From Nemertoderma westbladi (taxonomy: Eukaryota; Xenacoelomorpha; Nemertodermatida; Nemertodermatidae), in the NCBI GenBank assembly GCA_032718475.1, contig JAUCBJ010001802.1, positions 62,001 through 126,000 on the forward strand: DNA of 64,000 nt, given 5' to 3'. The notes under the pieces are model-generated. The model made no database searches and was not told the DNA's origin. It saw only the letters and a list, made by a program, of their open reading frames with translations. This document shows, piece by piece, positions 34,850 to 46,575 of this stretch (positions are counted from its first letter, which is position 1; every line of letters starts with the position of its first letter). Both the position numbers and the translations under genes were made by a program.

Positions 34850-37800
34850 TCAAGTTAATTATCAAGTTTTAATAGATCCGGGAATGTGTGTAAAACGCGG
34901 ATTGAAATTAATTACAAAGTGTTACTGGATCCGGGAATGGGTGTAAAACGCGGATTCAATTTGATTACCAAGTTTTAATGGATCCGGGAAGGGGTGTAAA
35001 ACGCGGATGCAAGTTAATTACCAAGTTTTATTGGATCCAGGGAGGGGTATAAACTGTGGATTGAAGTTAATTATCCAAGTTTTAATGGATCCGGGAATGT
35101 GTGTAAAACGCGGATTGAAATTAATTACAAAGTGTTGCTGGATCCGGGAAGGGGTGTAAAACGCGGTTTCAAGTTAATTACCAAGGTTTAATGGATCCGT
35201 GAAGGGGTATAAAACGCGGATTGAAGTTACAGTAATTACCAAGTTTTAATGGATCCGGGAAGGGGTGTAAAACGAGGATTCAATTTGATTACAAAGTGTT
35301 ACTGGATCCGGGAAGGGGTGTAAAACGCGGTTTCAAGTTAATTACCAAGGTTTAATGGATCCGTGAAGGGGTGTAAAACGAGGATTCAATTTGATTACAA
35401 AGTGTTACTGGATCCGGGAAGGGGTGTAAAACGCGGATTCAATTTGATTACCAAGTTTTAATGGACCCGGGAAGGGGTGTAAAACGCGGATGCAAGTTAA
35501 TTACCAAGTTTTATTGGATCCAGGGAGGGGTATAAACTGTGGATTGAAGTTAATTATCCAAGTTTTAATGGATCCGGGAATGTGTGTAAAACGCGGATTG
35601 AAATTAATTACAAAGTGTTGCTGGATCCGGGAAGGGGTGTAAAACGCGGATTCAATTTGATTACCAAGTTTTATTGGATCCGTGAAGGGGTATAAAACGC
35701 GGATTGAAGTTACAGTAATTACCAAGTTTTAATTGATCCGGGAAGGGGTGTAAAACGAGGATTCAATTTGATTATCAAGTGTTACTGGATCTGGGAAGTG
35801 GTGTAAAACGCGAATTCAGGTTAATTACAAAGTGTTACTGGGTTCAGGAAGGGGTGTAAAACGCGGATTCATTTTATTTACAAAGTGTTACTGGATCCTG
35901 GAAGGGGTGTAATACGCGGATTCAATTTGATTACCAAGGTTTAATGGATCCGAGAAAGGGTGTAAAACGCGGATTCAATTTGATTACCAAGTTTTAATGG
36001 ACCCGGGAAGGGGTGTAAAACGCGGATTCAATTTGATAATGCAGAAACACTTTGAAATTAACTTGAATCCACGTTTTACACCCCTTCCCGGATCCAATAA
36101 AACTTGGTAATTAAATTGAATCCGCGTATTACACCCCTTCCAGGATCCAGTAACACTTTGTAAATAAAATGAATCCGCGTTTTACACCCCTTCCTGAACC
36201 CAGTAACACTTTGTAATTAACCTGAATTCGCGTTTTACACCACTTCCCAGATCCAGTAACACTTGGTAATTAACTTGAATCCATTTTTTACACCCCTTCC
36301 CGGATCCAGTAATACTTTGTAATTAACATGAATCCGCGTATTACAACCCTTCCCGGATCCAGTAACACTTTGAAATTAACTTGAATCCACGTTTTACACC
36401 CCTTCCCGGATCCAATAAAACTTGGTAATACATTGAATCCGCGTATTACACCCCTTCCAGGATCCAGTAACACTTTGTAAATAAAATGAATCCGCGTTTT
36501 ACACCCCTTCCTGAACCCAGTAACACTTTGTAATTAACCTGAATTCGCGTTTTACACCACTTCCCAGATCCAGTAACACTTGGTAATTAACTTGAATCCA
36601 TTTTTTACACCCCTTCCCGGATCCAGTAACACTTTGTAAATAAATTGAATCCACGTTTTACACCCCTTCCAGGATCCAATAAAACTTGGTAATTAACTTG
36701 AATCCGCGTTTTACACCCCTTCCCGGACCCAGTAACACTTGGTAATTAAATTGAATATGCGTTTCACATACTTCCCGGATCCATTAAAACTTGGTAATTA
36801 ACTTGAATCCGTGTTTTACACCCTTCCCGGATCCAGTAACACTTTGTAAATAAATTGAATCCGTGTTTTACACCCCTTCCCGGATCCAGTAACACTTTGT
36901 AAATAAATTGAATCCACGTTTTACACCCCTTCCCAGATCCAATAATACTTGGTAATTAACTTGAATCCGTGTTTTACACCCATTCCTGGATCCAGTAACA
37001 CTTGGTAATTAACTTGAATATGCGTTTCACACTTCCCAGATCCATTAAAACTTGGTAATTAATTTGAATCCGTGTTTTACACCCCTTCCCGGATCCAGTA
37101 ACACTTTGTAAATAAATTGAATCCGCGTTTTACACCCCTTCCTGGATCCAATAAAACTTGGTAATTAACTTGAACCCGCATTTTACACCCCTTCCCGGAT
37201 CCAGTAACACTTGGTAATTAACTTGAAAACGCGTTTCACACTTCCCGGATCCATTAAAACTTGCTAATTAACTTGAATCCGTGTTTTACACCCCTTCCCG
37301 CATCAAGTACAGTAACACTTTGTAAATAAATTGAATCCGTGTTTTATACACCCTTTCCCGGATCCAGTAACACTTTGTAAATAAATTGAATCCGCGTTTT
37401 ACACCCCGTCCCGGATCCAGTAACACTTTGTAAATAAATTGAATCCGTGTTTTACACCCTTTCCCGGATCCAGTAACACTTTGTAAATAAATTGAATCCG
37501 CGTTTTACACCCCGTCCCGGATCCAGTAACACTTTGTAAATAAATTGAATCCACGTTTTACACCCCTTCCAGGATCCAATAAAACTTGGTAATTAACTTG
37601 AATCCGCGTTTTACACCCCTTCCCGGATCCAGTAACACTTGGTAATTAAATTGAATATGCGTTTCACATACTTCCCGGATCCATTAAAACTTGGTAATTA
37701 ACTTGAATCCGTGTTTTACACCCTTCCCGGATCCAGTAACACTTTGTAAATAAATTGAATCCGCGTTTTACACCCCTTCCCGGATCCAGTAACACTTTGT

Positions 37801-37920
37801 AAATAAATTGAATCCGTGTTTCACACCCGGTCCCGGATCCAGTAACACTTTGTAAATAAATTGAATCCACGTTTTACACCCCTTCCCGGATCCAGTAACA
37901 CTTTGTAAATAAATTGAATC
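34850..37920. repeat. 53-bp satellite arranged as two inverted arrays
   Basis: Unit: CGGATTCAAGTTAATTACCA, AGTTTTAATGGATCCGGGAA and GGGGTGTAAAACG, 53 bp (GGATCC at 34927, 34980, 35033...). About 22 units run in the plus orientation up to about 36045; from about 36050 the same unit continues as its reverse complement for about 35 units. Several multi-unit blocks are duplicated (for example 36050-36290 and 36355-36610). Intron 4 of the SLC16-like gene contains the whole structure. The 60-70-codon frames within it are artefacts. Confidence 0.95.
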
Positions 37921-38151
37921 ATAAAATTAAATAAATAAAAATAAAATAAATTGAATTACTTTGCAGAGTCACCCTATAGCCCGCAACGCTGCGAAGTGGT
38001 ACTGTACCTTGCAGCGTTACGTGTAATTCATCAGAACGCTGATAAGTTGACATAATGTAACAAAAACAATTAACTTCTTGAAGTTACTTTTTGTCTTGTA
38101 CTAAATACTTGTACAGTGCTTTATAATGAAACTTTAACACAGGATACTAAC

Positions 38152-39007
38152 TTAGAATTATAAATTTTGCTTCATCATATGGTATTCCTTTGACTTTAGC
38201 GTGCTCCAGTAGAAACACGTTTGGGACAAGTAATCCCAACATTGCAACCGCAGAACTAAACGCAATAAGAACAAAAGTCTGACTGTGCATGACTTTGGTG
38301 GCGTTCTGGAATGCTTTGTAAAAATGGCCCAGTGCATCCCCAGTGCACGAGCACGTAAAAAGTGTTTCGGATTTTCTATTTCCATCGTTCGTAAATCGAA
38401 CCGGTATTTCAAAGTCATATTCATCTTGTTTTTGGCTGTCACAATCATAGCGAATGGCATTGCAGATGTCTCTGTAGTCTCCACCTGATATATAATACTC
38501 AATTTCGGAAGTTGCGCTCTCTTCATCATTATCTGCTTTTGGTAGTTTGGAATACTCTTCTTTTGGCAACTCTAACGCAACTCCCCCCTCATCAGTGTGT
38601 ACTACATATCCCACACTCTTCCGCCTGATTTTTGATTTATTTGGAAGGGAGCTTCCAATATTTGGATCTGGAAGTCTTTTGTAGGGTTTAGAGCCCCTTA
38701 CAGCTCTATGCGAAGCGGGTGGATTATTTGGGAAGGCTTTGGAAGAGTCTGTTGCTGCTTTATTGGTCTTAGGTAGTATGTCTCTCTCTGCATATCTAAG
38801 GGGTACATCCTTGCCGTTGTCCGTGTGAGCATGCTTTTTATCCTCATTAGGTTCGTCTGTTTTGTTTTTTGGAAAAGATTTCTTAGACTGCCGCTTTTTA
38901 CCAAATTCATTATCTTCCCCTTGCTTCAATTTGGCATTAAATGTATTGAACCACAAACCACAAATCGAACAATTTAGAATCATAGCGGAACAAATTAAAA
39001 ATGTGCC
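38152..39007 (-). CDS. SLC16-like exon 4 (TM6, large loop, TM7)
   Basis: Acceptor TTTTACAG|GGCACA, phase 0, gives GTFLICSAMILNCSICGLWF as TM6. The following ~220 residues are polar and rich in Lys, Asp, Ser and Pro (for example GKKRQSKKSFPKNK), the cytoplasmic TM6-TM7 loop; it is longer than in most SLC16 proteins and poorly conserved. TM7 is around FVLIAFSSAVAMLGLLVPNV. Donor CTAA|GTTAGT, phase 1. The length (856 nt, 285 codons plus one base) keeps the frame into exon 5. Confidence 0.9.
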
Positions 39008-39670
39008 CTGTAAAATATTAAAAGTTAGTTTAGTTTTAGTATTTATTCCGTTTATTTTTAGCTTTAAAATTTGTAAACTTAAATAATATATATTGGCATA
39101 CTGTACATGCTGTAAATCTACAATTAGGCCTGAAATATAAATAGTTCCTTTAAAATATTAACAGTGCCGGAGCAAGGTGTTTGCTTGCCCGTAATGATTC
39201 AGTCATTATTAAAGTATTTATTCGATACGGGGGTAAAAGCCACGCCTACACCTGCGCCAACCCCAACGCCTACACTGTAATAAACAATGAAATTTTTGCT
39301 TCATTTTTATTATGGTAAAAGAATAAAAGCATCAATACACCATGTTAAGGGCGTTTTTCCTGTAAATGGTTTGTGGAGAAATTGATCTACTCTATTCTAT
39401 GTGAAATTCCTAGAATAATTTCTTTAAAATGCATTGTCTTACCCCAAAATATTTGAGAAATAAAATAAATATATCTATACATTAATTTGCCTTTAAACAA
39501 TTGTGTAAATATTAAACTGAAATCACCATTATACCACTGGCGGTATTTATTTTCACATGTTATACATAATTATGGTGTAACACATTTTATTAAAAATGCA
39601 AATAGTAGTGTACTTTTATACATTTAAGAGTCTGTCGATTTCACCATGAAAAATTCATGGTAATAATTAT
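39008..39670. other. Intronic interval, nothing identified
   Basis: AT-rich sequence upstream of exon 4; no coding frame, no repeat recognised. Confidence 0.45.
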
Positions 39671-39950
39671 TTACATACTTGTGTGTAATGTAGCAGCACT
39701 TTACAGAGTGATGATCCGAGTGGTTTTGTTACACGAACGAACGTTAGTGAGTGAGTGAAAATAAAGCCACGAGGATCAGAACACTGTAAAGTACTTTGCA
39801 ACAAGCATGTATGTAGTTTTATTCCAAAATTTTAACATTACGAAGTGATTGTACATATATTATAAGTGATAGGAACTGCAGAAATTAAATTAGTTGCTGT
39901 AGAAATAAATGTAAAAAATGACATAAATAATAAGTTATAAGGAGTTATAA
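39671..39950 (+). repeat. Dispersed hairpin repeat, copy 1 (partial)
   Basis: Begins TTACATACTTGTGTGTAA. The imperfect arms GATGATCCGAGTGG...AAAG and its inverse CCACGAGGATCAG flank GTTAGTGAGTGAGTG. Copies 2 (40358-40631, continuing at 45288) and 3 (46002-46575) are about 90% similar by eye. Between copies 1 and 2 (39951-40357) nothing else is identified. Confidence 0.75.
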
Positions 39951-40357
39951 GGTTTTACCCGGCCGTTTAACTTTGTCCGATATGATCAATGTGGACTTTG
40001 TTCAAAATTGCTTGCGCTGTAATATTCCTTTTCCCAGCAAAGTCAAACGCATCCAGGAATTCCTCTATCAATCACGCATGGTGTAATCTGCATCATCATT
40101 TTTATGTCTCTGATTTTTAACTTACTCCCCAATGGTGATCCCACCCCTCACATCATATTTTATGGTGGTGCACTTTGTTTACAGTTGCACTTAATGACCA
40201 ACCCTTAGACAATGTTTTATATGTGTTGTGAATTTTACTACCATATGCCATATGTATGTCCAGAAGTAAGCCTTCTATTCCATTGGTGCCATTGGATTTT
40301 ATCTCTGTAATTTTAATTTGCCGGCGATGACCGGATTATTAATAATAATAATAATAT

Positions 40358-40631
40358 TTACATACTTGTGTGTAAAGTAGCACTTTACAGTGTGATGATC
40401 CGAGTGGCTTTGTTACACGAACGAACGTTAGTGAGTGAGTGAAAATAAAGCCACGAGGATCAGAACACTTTAAAGTACTTTGCAACAAGTATGTATGTAG
40501 TTTTATTCCAAAATTTTAACATTACGAAGTGATTGTACATATATTATAAGTGATAGGAACTGCACAAATTAAATTAGTTGCTGTAGAAATAAATGTAAAA
40601 AATGACATAAATAATAAGTTATAAATAAGTT
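40358..40631 (+). repeat. Dispersed hairpin repeat, copy 2 (left half, split by an LTR element)
   Basis: Same sequence as copy 1 up to AATAAGTTATAAATAAGTT, where the LTR element at 40632 begins; the repeat resumes at 45288 with AAGTTAACTTATATTTATGG. Copy 3 shows the uninterrupted order. Confidence 0.8.
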
Positions 40632-41178
40632 TGTTAGCGTATTCAATTCCGCTAACCAGGCCCACACAAAGTTGGTATTAGGCAATATTGGGAGTACAAG
40701 GTTGATTACCAATCAACCTTGTATCACCCCAATAAGCGGGGCGACAAACCCCAAAGGGCCTCAGACAATAGAGGTTAGAGGTCAAGGAGAGAGAGTAACA
40801 GCAGCGGGGGGGGGGGAAACACTCCCACAAAGTTCAGGGCGAGAATTAGGTTACTAGCCAATGGGGGGACAGCAGGGCATCAGCTGAGTAACACGGCCAA
40901 CCTAGAGTATATTACCGGTTGATGTTTAGTTTAGTTAGTCAGTTATCTCAGTACAGTCACGGCAGTACGGTGACAGTTTAAGACCGTCACCGCCGTCAGC
41001 AATACATATTATTCCTGTATTACCGGTCAATCGTGCTATCTGCTATCATCCAGTCACCTATATTATATATCTCAGTACAAGATTCAGGAACACAAACTAT
41101 TACATTTTCCATCACACAGTGCGGCTGACGCGTACATAAACAACACCGGATAAACCGGGATCCTCGGATCCCGTCACA
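40632..41178 (+). repeat. 5' LTR of the 4.7-kb element
   Basis: 547 bp, TGT...ACA. Near its start the palindromic segment CAAGGTTGATTACCAATCAA can form a short hairpin. The 3' LTR matches with differences such as a nine-G run here against six G. Confidence 0.92.
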
Positions 41179-41235
41179 GTCTTAAACTATAGGAACTGCC
41201 TGACAGACTGTGGCTGCCAGCCACCAGAGACAAAG

Positions 41236-41739
41236 ATGAGCCAAGAGAGAGAGACGACACCGCCGCGGACCCTGGACGACAACCTAACGATCCGCGAGGC
41301 CACGGCGAGACAGTATCGACCCACGAGGCCGGATTCGTCGACGACGAACGATCCGGCAATCCAAACGGAAGGGGGCCGTCTACAACGAGGAGGGAGAGAC
41401 GAGTCGAGAGAAGGGAGAGACGAGTCGACGCACGACGGCGGTCGACATGCCAATGTCGCCGGCCAGCCACAGGCCGAGGGTGACGGATGGCCCACCGGAA
41501 CGGCGACGGTGGGGCCGCCGGTACGACGCCGGACCCGGAGAGAGAGAGGAGATGTCGGCGACGAGGACGTCGGGGTCAGAGACCGGCTCCGACGAGCCTA
41601 CGCCGCGACCCGGGAGCAACTGAGAGAAGCTAGAGGAGGGGCCAAGATAGACCAGGTGAAGTTAGGAAAGCGGCTAGGTGAGTCGAATAAACATTTTGAT
41701 TGCTCTGGTGCGCTTTGGGCAGGGAGAACTAGCCGATGA
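41236..41739 (+). CDS. Unknown charged protein, ORF1 of the 4.7-kb element
   Basis: 167 residues from an ATG 57 nt after the 5' LTR, the position expected for gag. Very rich in Arg, Glu, Asp, Gly and Thr (RRTRRERGDVGDEDVGVRDR), with a helical stretch RLRRAYAATREQLREARGG. GC-rich compared with the flanks. No recognised domain. It may be a diverged gag N-terminus; the overlapping frame at 41678 looks like its continuation. Confidence 0.5.
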   Translation: MSQERETTPPRTLDDNLTIREATARQYRPTRPDSSTTNDPAIQTEGGRLQRGGRDESREGRDESTHDGGRHANVAGQPQAEGDGWPTGTATVGPPVRRRTRRERGDVGDEDVGVRDRLRRAYAATREQLREARGGAKIDQVKLGKRLGESNKHFDCSGALWAGRTSR

Positions 41740-42052
41740 GAGAGCGAGTGGGGTTGCCACCGAACTGTTTGAACTGTGGGAACCTAGGGGTATGGGGCCT
41801 GGTGTAGTGTACATAGGGCCATACTTAGTTGATGCCAGGGGAGTTAAGTTAGTGGGTTGGGCGGGACCGCACGAGGGCGAATCCGAGGTTAACTCCGAGG
41901 ATTCGGTCCCGTCGGTCAGCGAGAACCCCGGAAAGCGGGGGAAAGTTAGTAGGACGGAGGGGCGACGGGAGTCCGTCGCAACCGATAAGTCTGCTACATC
42001 CTCCGCAAAAGAAAGAAGGGTGTTAGAAAATAAATCTGGCGTGTCAGCGTAA
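41678..42052 (+). CDS. Unknown protein, ORF2 of the 4.7-kb element
   Basis: Up to 124 residues overlapping ORF1 in the next frame. INILIALVRFGQGELADERA and ELFELWEPRGMGPGVVYIGP look globular; the remainder is Ser/Glu/Lys-rich. Likely one product with ORF1 through a frameshift (programmed or mutational). I recognise no family. Confidence 0.45.
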   Translation: MSRINILIALVRFGQGELADERASGVATELFELWEPRGMGPGVVYIGPYLVDARGVKLVGWAGPHEGESEVNSEDSVPSVSENPGKRGKVSRTEGRRESVATDKSATSSAKERRVLENKSGVSA

Positions 42053-42543
42053 AGAGCGTGAGGCGAGAAGGGCGAGCGAGTGTAAAGAGCGCGAGGCGAG
42101 GTGGCTTGAGAGGGTTGCGAGAGAGACAGAGTTGGCCGAGCAAAGTCTGCGAGGAGGATGGAGAGAGAGAAACGTTTGCTAATACCCCACTTACAGGGAC
42201 CGGACGACAGACCCAAGACTGGTGTAACCGTACGGGCGGGGGGGGGGGGGGGGGGGGGTAATAACAATAGATTAGAGAACGTTAATATTAATAGTACCGT
42301 AGTAAATAACCCTAATACCTTTATTACAGGAAATATATTTTACCCGGTGATTTAAATACAAATAATCTCAAATAATAATTTAAATCCAAATAATTCGAAT
42401 AATAATTTAAATTTAGAAAATAATAATAATTCTAATTTAAATAATTTAAATAATAATATTGATAACGGGGCTATTAATACTAATGTAGACACAGATGGTC
42501 CGCCAACGGTAGCCTGCAAGGCAACGTAGTTAGTAGGCAGGGA

Positions 42544-43260
42544 GTGGCGGGGTTGAGTCAACCCGAGGTGGGCCTGGTAGGCCACGCAGTAGTAGAGAGA
42601 GAGGCGGGGGTGAATAGACCCAGCCGCAGTAGAGACAGTGCGTCGACTAGAGAGGGGTGTAGAAGTGAAGTAAGAGATAGTGAAGTAAGATGTGGCGAGT
42701 GGGGGGGGGGGGGGGGGGCTACGGGCGCCCCACCACGAGAGATTAGTAGCGAGTGGGGTCGAACTTCGGGGGATTGCCGTCGCCCCGGAGAAACGCACTG
42801 CACGCCAGGAGAGCGGTACAGGATGTACCAATACGAAGACGAGAGCAGGATAGGGGATCGAAGAGAAACTTCCCGACGGGATGTAGCTGCCGATCGAGAG
42901 TACGGTAGTCGCGGGGAGATTCGAGATTCGAGAGAATTAAACTTCGGTTCGGAAGGGCACATGCAGACTGCAGGACATACTGTAGGCCTTACTGCACATA
43001 CTATTATAGGCCATGCTGGGAGAGATAGAATAGGCGATAGGGTAGCGCCGACGACGGGATTAAACCCGGAAGTCGCGGAGTACATACCGGTAGGTAGGCA
43101 AGAAGTGGGTAGGCCTATATCGGTACGGCAGCATGACTATAATACACAGGGACATAACATAGACCCGGTTGAGGGGGATATTGCAGATAGATGGATGGGC
43201 CCCAATATATTAACATCAGCCCCAGTGCCGAACATAACACCGGTGGGGGGGGGGGGGTGA
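42544..43260 (+). CDS. Unknown low-complexity protein, ORF3 of the 4.7-kb element
   Basis: Up to 238 residues rich in Arg, Gly, Ser and Glu, interrupted by a Gly run coming from an 18-base G tract (42701-42718) and ending in another (43245-43257). The frame may be open by composition rather than selection. Between 42260 and 42500 the sequence is an AAT-rich stretch that would encode Asn/Leu repeats. Confidence 0.3.
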   Translation: MAGLSQPEVGLVGHAVVEREAGVNRPSRSRDSASTREGCRSEVRDSEVRCGEWGGGGGATGAPPREISSEWGRTSGDCRRPGETHCTPGERYRMYQYEDESRIGDRRETSRRDVAADREYGSRGEIRDSRELNFGSEGHMQTAGHTVGLTAHTIIGHAGRDRIGDRVAPTTGLNPEVAEYIPVGRQEVGRPISVRQHDYNTQGHNIDPVEGDIADRWMGPNILTSAPVPNITPVGGGG

Positions 43261-43483
43261 CAGGGTGACATTCCCCCATCTACAAAATATCCGCAGTATA
43301 AACAACCAAGAACAAACAAGTAGGGTGAGAACGTAGGGAGAACAAGTAGGGTGAGCTAGAAGGGAGAAAGATGGGAGAGATGAGAAGGGTACAGGGGGTG
43401 CGTTAGAATAAGTAGGGCACGGGCGTGATGACGTGTTTGATGTAAGAGCAGGGTATGTTAATTAGAGTTAGTGGGAGTTAGAG

Positions 43484-43715
43484 GTTAGTAAGAGGGAACG
43501 TAGTACCGGTTGTGGTTGTGGGCACCGCAAGCGCCACGTAGATGGAGGTAGTTGAGTTAGTAAGAGGGTACGTAGTACCGGTTGTGGTTGTGGGCACCGC
43601 AAGCGCCACGTAGATGGAGGTAGTTGAGTTAGTAAGAGGGTACGTAGTACCGGTTGTGGTTGTGGGCACCGCAAGCGCCACGTAGATGGAGGTAGTCGAG
43701 TTAGTAAGAGGGTAT
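43484..43715 (+). repeat. 72-bp tandem repeat, three copies, and GTTAGT-rich tract
   Basis: Units contain GTAGTACCGGTTGTGGTTGT and GGGCACCGCAAGCGCCACGT at 72-bp spacing. Single further units occur at about 44008-44045 and 44067-44100. The surrounding 43400-44370 is purine-rich with irregular GAGTTAGTAG repeats and no coding frame. Confidence 0.85.
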
Positions 43716-44745
43716 GTAGTACCGGTTAGTAAGAGTTAGTGGAGTTAGAGGTTAGTAAGAGGGTACGTAGTACCGGTTAGTAAGAGTTAGTGGGGTTAGA
43801 GGTTAGTAAGAGGGTACGTAGTACCAGTTAGTAAGAGTTAGTAGTAGTTCACATAATTAACATACCCATTTTGCCGGCACTCAGAGCGTCACGTGCAGGC
43901 AAGGAAACGTAAGGGGATAAGATTCAAAGGTAGGTGTAGAGGAGACAGGATGTAGATAGAGTAGAGGGAGTAGATGTAGAGAGTTGGCAGAGTAGAAGTA
44001 GTAGTAGAGTGGTTGTGGGCACCGTAAGCGTCACGTAGATGGAGGTAGTAGGTAGTAGCAGAGAGTGGTTGTGGGCACCGCAAGCGCCACGTAGATAGAG
44101 GTGGTAGCAGAGTTAGAGGTAGTAGTAGAGTTAGAGAGTTAGAGGAGTTAGTAGGGGTAGTAAGAGGGTACGTAGTACCGATAGTTAGATGAGTTAGTAA
44201 GAGTAGTAAGAGGGTACGTAGTACCGTTAGTTAGAAAGTTAGTAGAGTTAGCAGAGGTAGAGAGTCAGTAGAGTTGGCAGAAGTAGAAAGTTAGATAGTT
44301 GGAGAGTTAGTAGAGGTAGAGAGTTAGTAGAAGTTAGAGAGTCAGTAGAGAGCTAGGGAGTTAGTAGAGCTACACCTCCAAACTACAGAAGGGCCTTCGG
44401 AGGTCTGGTAGACCACCCGGGGCTGGAGGGCGAGTCGGTGTAATACAACAGCCGGCATCTAGTAGACAGGGAGGTGGATACACATATCAGAGGTGGGAGA
44501 AGTCGGAAGCGAATAGACTTGGGTGTTGGGGAAACAAAAGTCGTGTGAGAGGAAGTCACGATCGGCCCGACACGGGACGCCAGAAAAACGGGGTAGCGAT
44601 ATCATACCCATAGGGAGCGGCCTGGAAAGCCGGCTCCGAAGAAAATAGTTCCACCCCACACCCGATAGTAGATCGGGATCCAGCGGAATTGTAGCGCACT
44701 AGAGGTGGATGCTATCTTCTCACCGGGAAGATAGCATGGGGGGAG

Positions 44746-45287
44746 TGTTAGCATATTCAATTCCGCTAACCAGGCCCACACAAAGTTGGTATTAGGCAAT
44801 ATTGGGAGTACAAGGTTGATTACCAATCAACCTTGTATCACCCCAATAAGCGGGGCGACAAACCCCAAAGGGCCTCAGACAATAGAGGTTAGAGGTCAAG
44901 GAGAGAGAGTAACAGCAGCGGGGGGGAAACACTCACACAAAGTTCAGGGCGAGAATTAGGTTACTAGCCAATGGGGGGACAGCAGGGCATCAGCTGAGTA
45001 ACACGGCCAACCTAGAGTATATTACCGGTTGATGTTTAGTTTAGTTAGTCAGTTATCTCAGTACAGTCACGGCAGTACGGTGACAGTTTAAGACCGTCAC
45101 CGCCGTCACGAATACATATTATTACTGTATTACCGGTCAATCGTGCTATCTGCTATCATCTGTCACCTATATTATATATCTCAGTACAAGATTCAGGAAC
45201 ACAAACTATTACATTTTCCATCACACGGTGCGGCTGATGCGTACATAAACAACACCGGATAAACCGGGATCCTCGGATCCCGTCACA
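44746..45287 (+). repeat. 3' LTR of the 4.7-kb element
   Basis: 542 bp, collinear with 40632-41178, followed by the AAGTT duplication. Confidence 0.92.
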
Positions 45288-45665
45288 AAGTTAACTTATA
45301 TTTATGGTGGCGTTTGGAGCCATGTTAATAATATAGCTACATGTTACATGTTAATAATATAGCTACTGGTTATTAATAGCTATACCCCTCTTACCGGGAG
45401 GTAATACAGTAGGCCGATCTAGCTGTCAGGCAAATCTCCACCTATTGTTTACGTGGAAACCAATGACGGCGTTAAGTAATGTCCACTAAGGGGATATTAC
45501 TTAACGGATACCGCCAAATACTACAGTAAATGTACAGGCCAATAAAATGCTGTAATGTCCTCTAAATTGTAAAGTGCTAAATAACAACTCGCTGTTACTG
45601 TAATACTAACGGCGTTGAGTAAAGTTACAATTTTGGAATAAAATGTTGTTACTCTTAACCAAACC
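45288..45665 (+). repeat. Dispersed hairpin repeat, copy 2 (right half)
   Basis: Contains TTTATGGTGGCGTTTGGAG, a hairpin around GTTAAGTAATGTCC...GGGGATATTACTTAAC, and ends near ACAATTTTGGAATAAAA, as does copy 3. Confidence 0.75.
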
Positions 45666-46001
45666 ATTTTTAAGAAAATTCGTTTCCCTGGTTACTTGCA
45701 TGATAACTGGATTGTGATAGGCTCACTGCATCAGAACTGTTGTTTAAGAGTAGAAAACTGTTTGCCCTATACACAGTGCACACTTTCCTTTTTTCCGTAA
45801 AGGTGCGATTCACCATACAACAAACTGTATGTAGGCGTATTAATTGTTATTGTACTATAGGCCTACTGCCTTCACTGCCACAGCTTGTAGTATCGATTCA
45901 TACTTTAAAAGTCACAGAGATGTAAACCAATGGTATTTGGAAGATATTCTAAATAATTAGTGGCCCTGCTTTCGTGAAAAAATGAGATTTGTAATAACTA
46001 T

Positions 46002-46575
46002 TTACATACTTGTGTGTAAAGTAGCACTTTACAGTGTGATGATCCGAGTGGCTTTGTTACACTAACGAACGTTAGTGAGTGAGTGGAAATATGTACTGTG
46101 TATAGTTTTATTCCAAACTTGTAACATTTCGAAATGATTGTATATATATTATAAGTGATAGAAACTGCACAAATTAAATTAGTTGCTGTATAAATAAATG
46201 TAAAAATGACATAAATTATGTTATAAATAGAGTAAGATAGCTTATATTTATGGTGGCGTTTGGAGCTACAGTATGTTAATTGTTTATAGCTTTTGGTTTC
46301 TTAATAGCTATACCACGCCTACCGGTATGTAATGCAGTAGGCCTATTTGGCTGTCAGACAAATACCACATATTGTTTACGTGGTAACCAATGACGCCGTT
46401 AAGTACTGTCTCCACTAACGGGACATTACTTAACTACTAACACCAAAAACAATACTAAATGTACAGGCCAATACAATGCTGTAATGTCCTCAAAAGTTGT
46501 AAAGTGCTAAATAACAACTCGCTGTTAATACTAACGGCGTTGAGTAATGATACAATTTTGGAATAAAAATAAATA
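46002..46575 (+). repeat. Dispersed hairpin repeat, copy 3 (uninterrupted)
   Basis: Runs from TTACATACTTGTGTGTAAAG through GCTTATATTTATGGTGGCGT to ACAATTTTGGAATAAAA without an LTR insertion, so it is the empty-site reference for copy 2. No transposase frame. Confidence 0.75.

Larger units (their letters stand above)
40632..45287 (+). mobile_element. Non-autonomous LTR retrotransposon, 4.7 kb
   Basis: LTRs at 40632-41178 and 44746-45287 (TGTTAGCG/ATATTCAATTCC ... GGATCCCGTCACA), flanked by the 5-bp duplication AAGTT at 40627-40631 and 45288-45292. A purine tract GCATGGGGGGAG precedes the 3' LTR. The LTRs differ by few substitutions and short indels, so insertion is recent. No reverse transcriptase, integrase, protease or zinc knuckle is present. 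Family unclear. Lies in intron 3 of the SLC16-like gene, in the opposite orientation. Confidence 0.92.
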
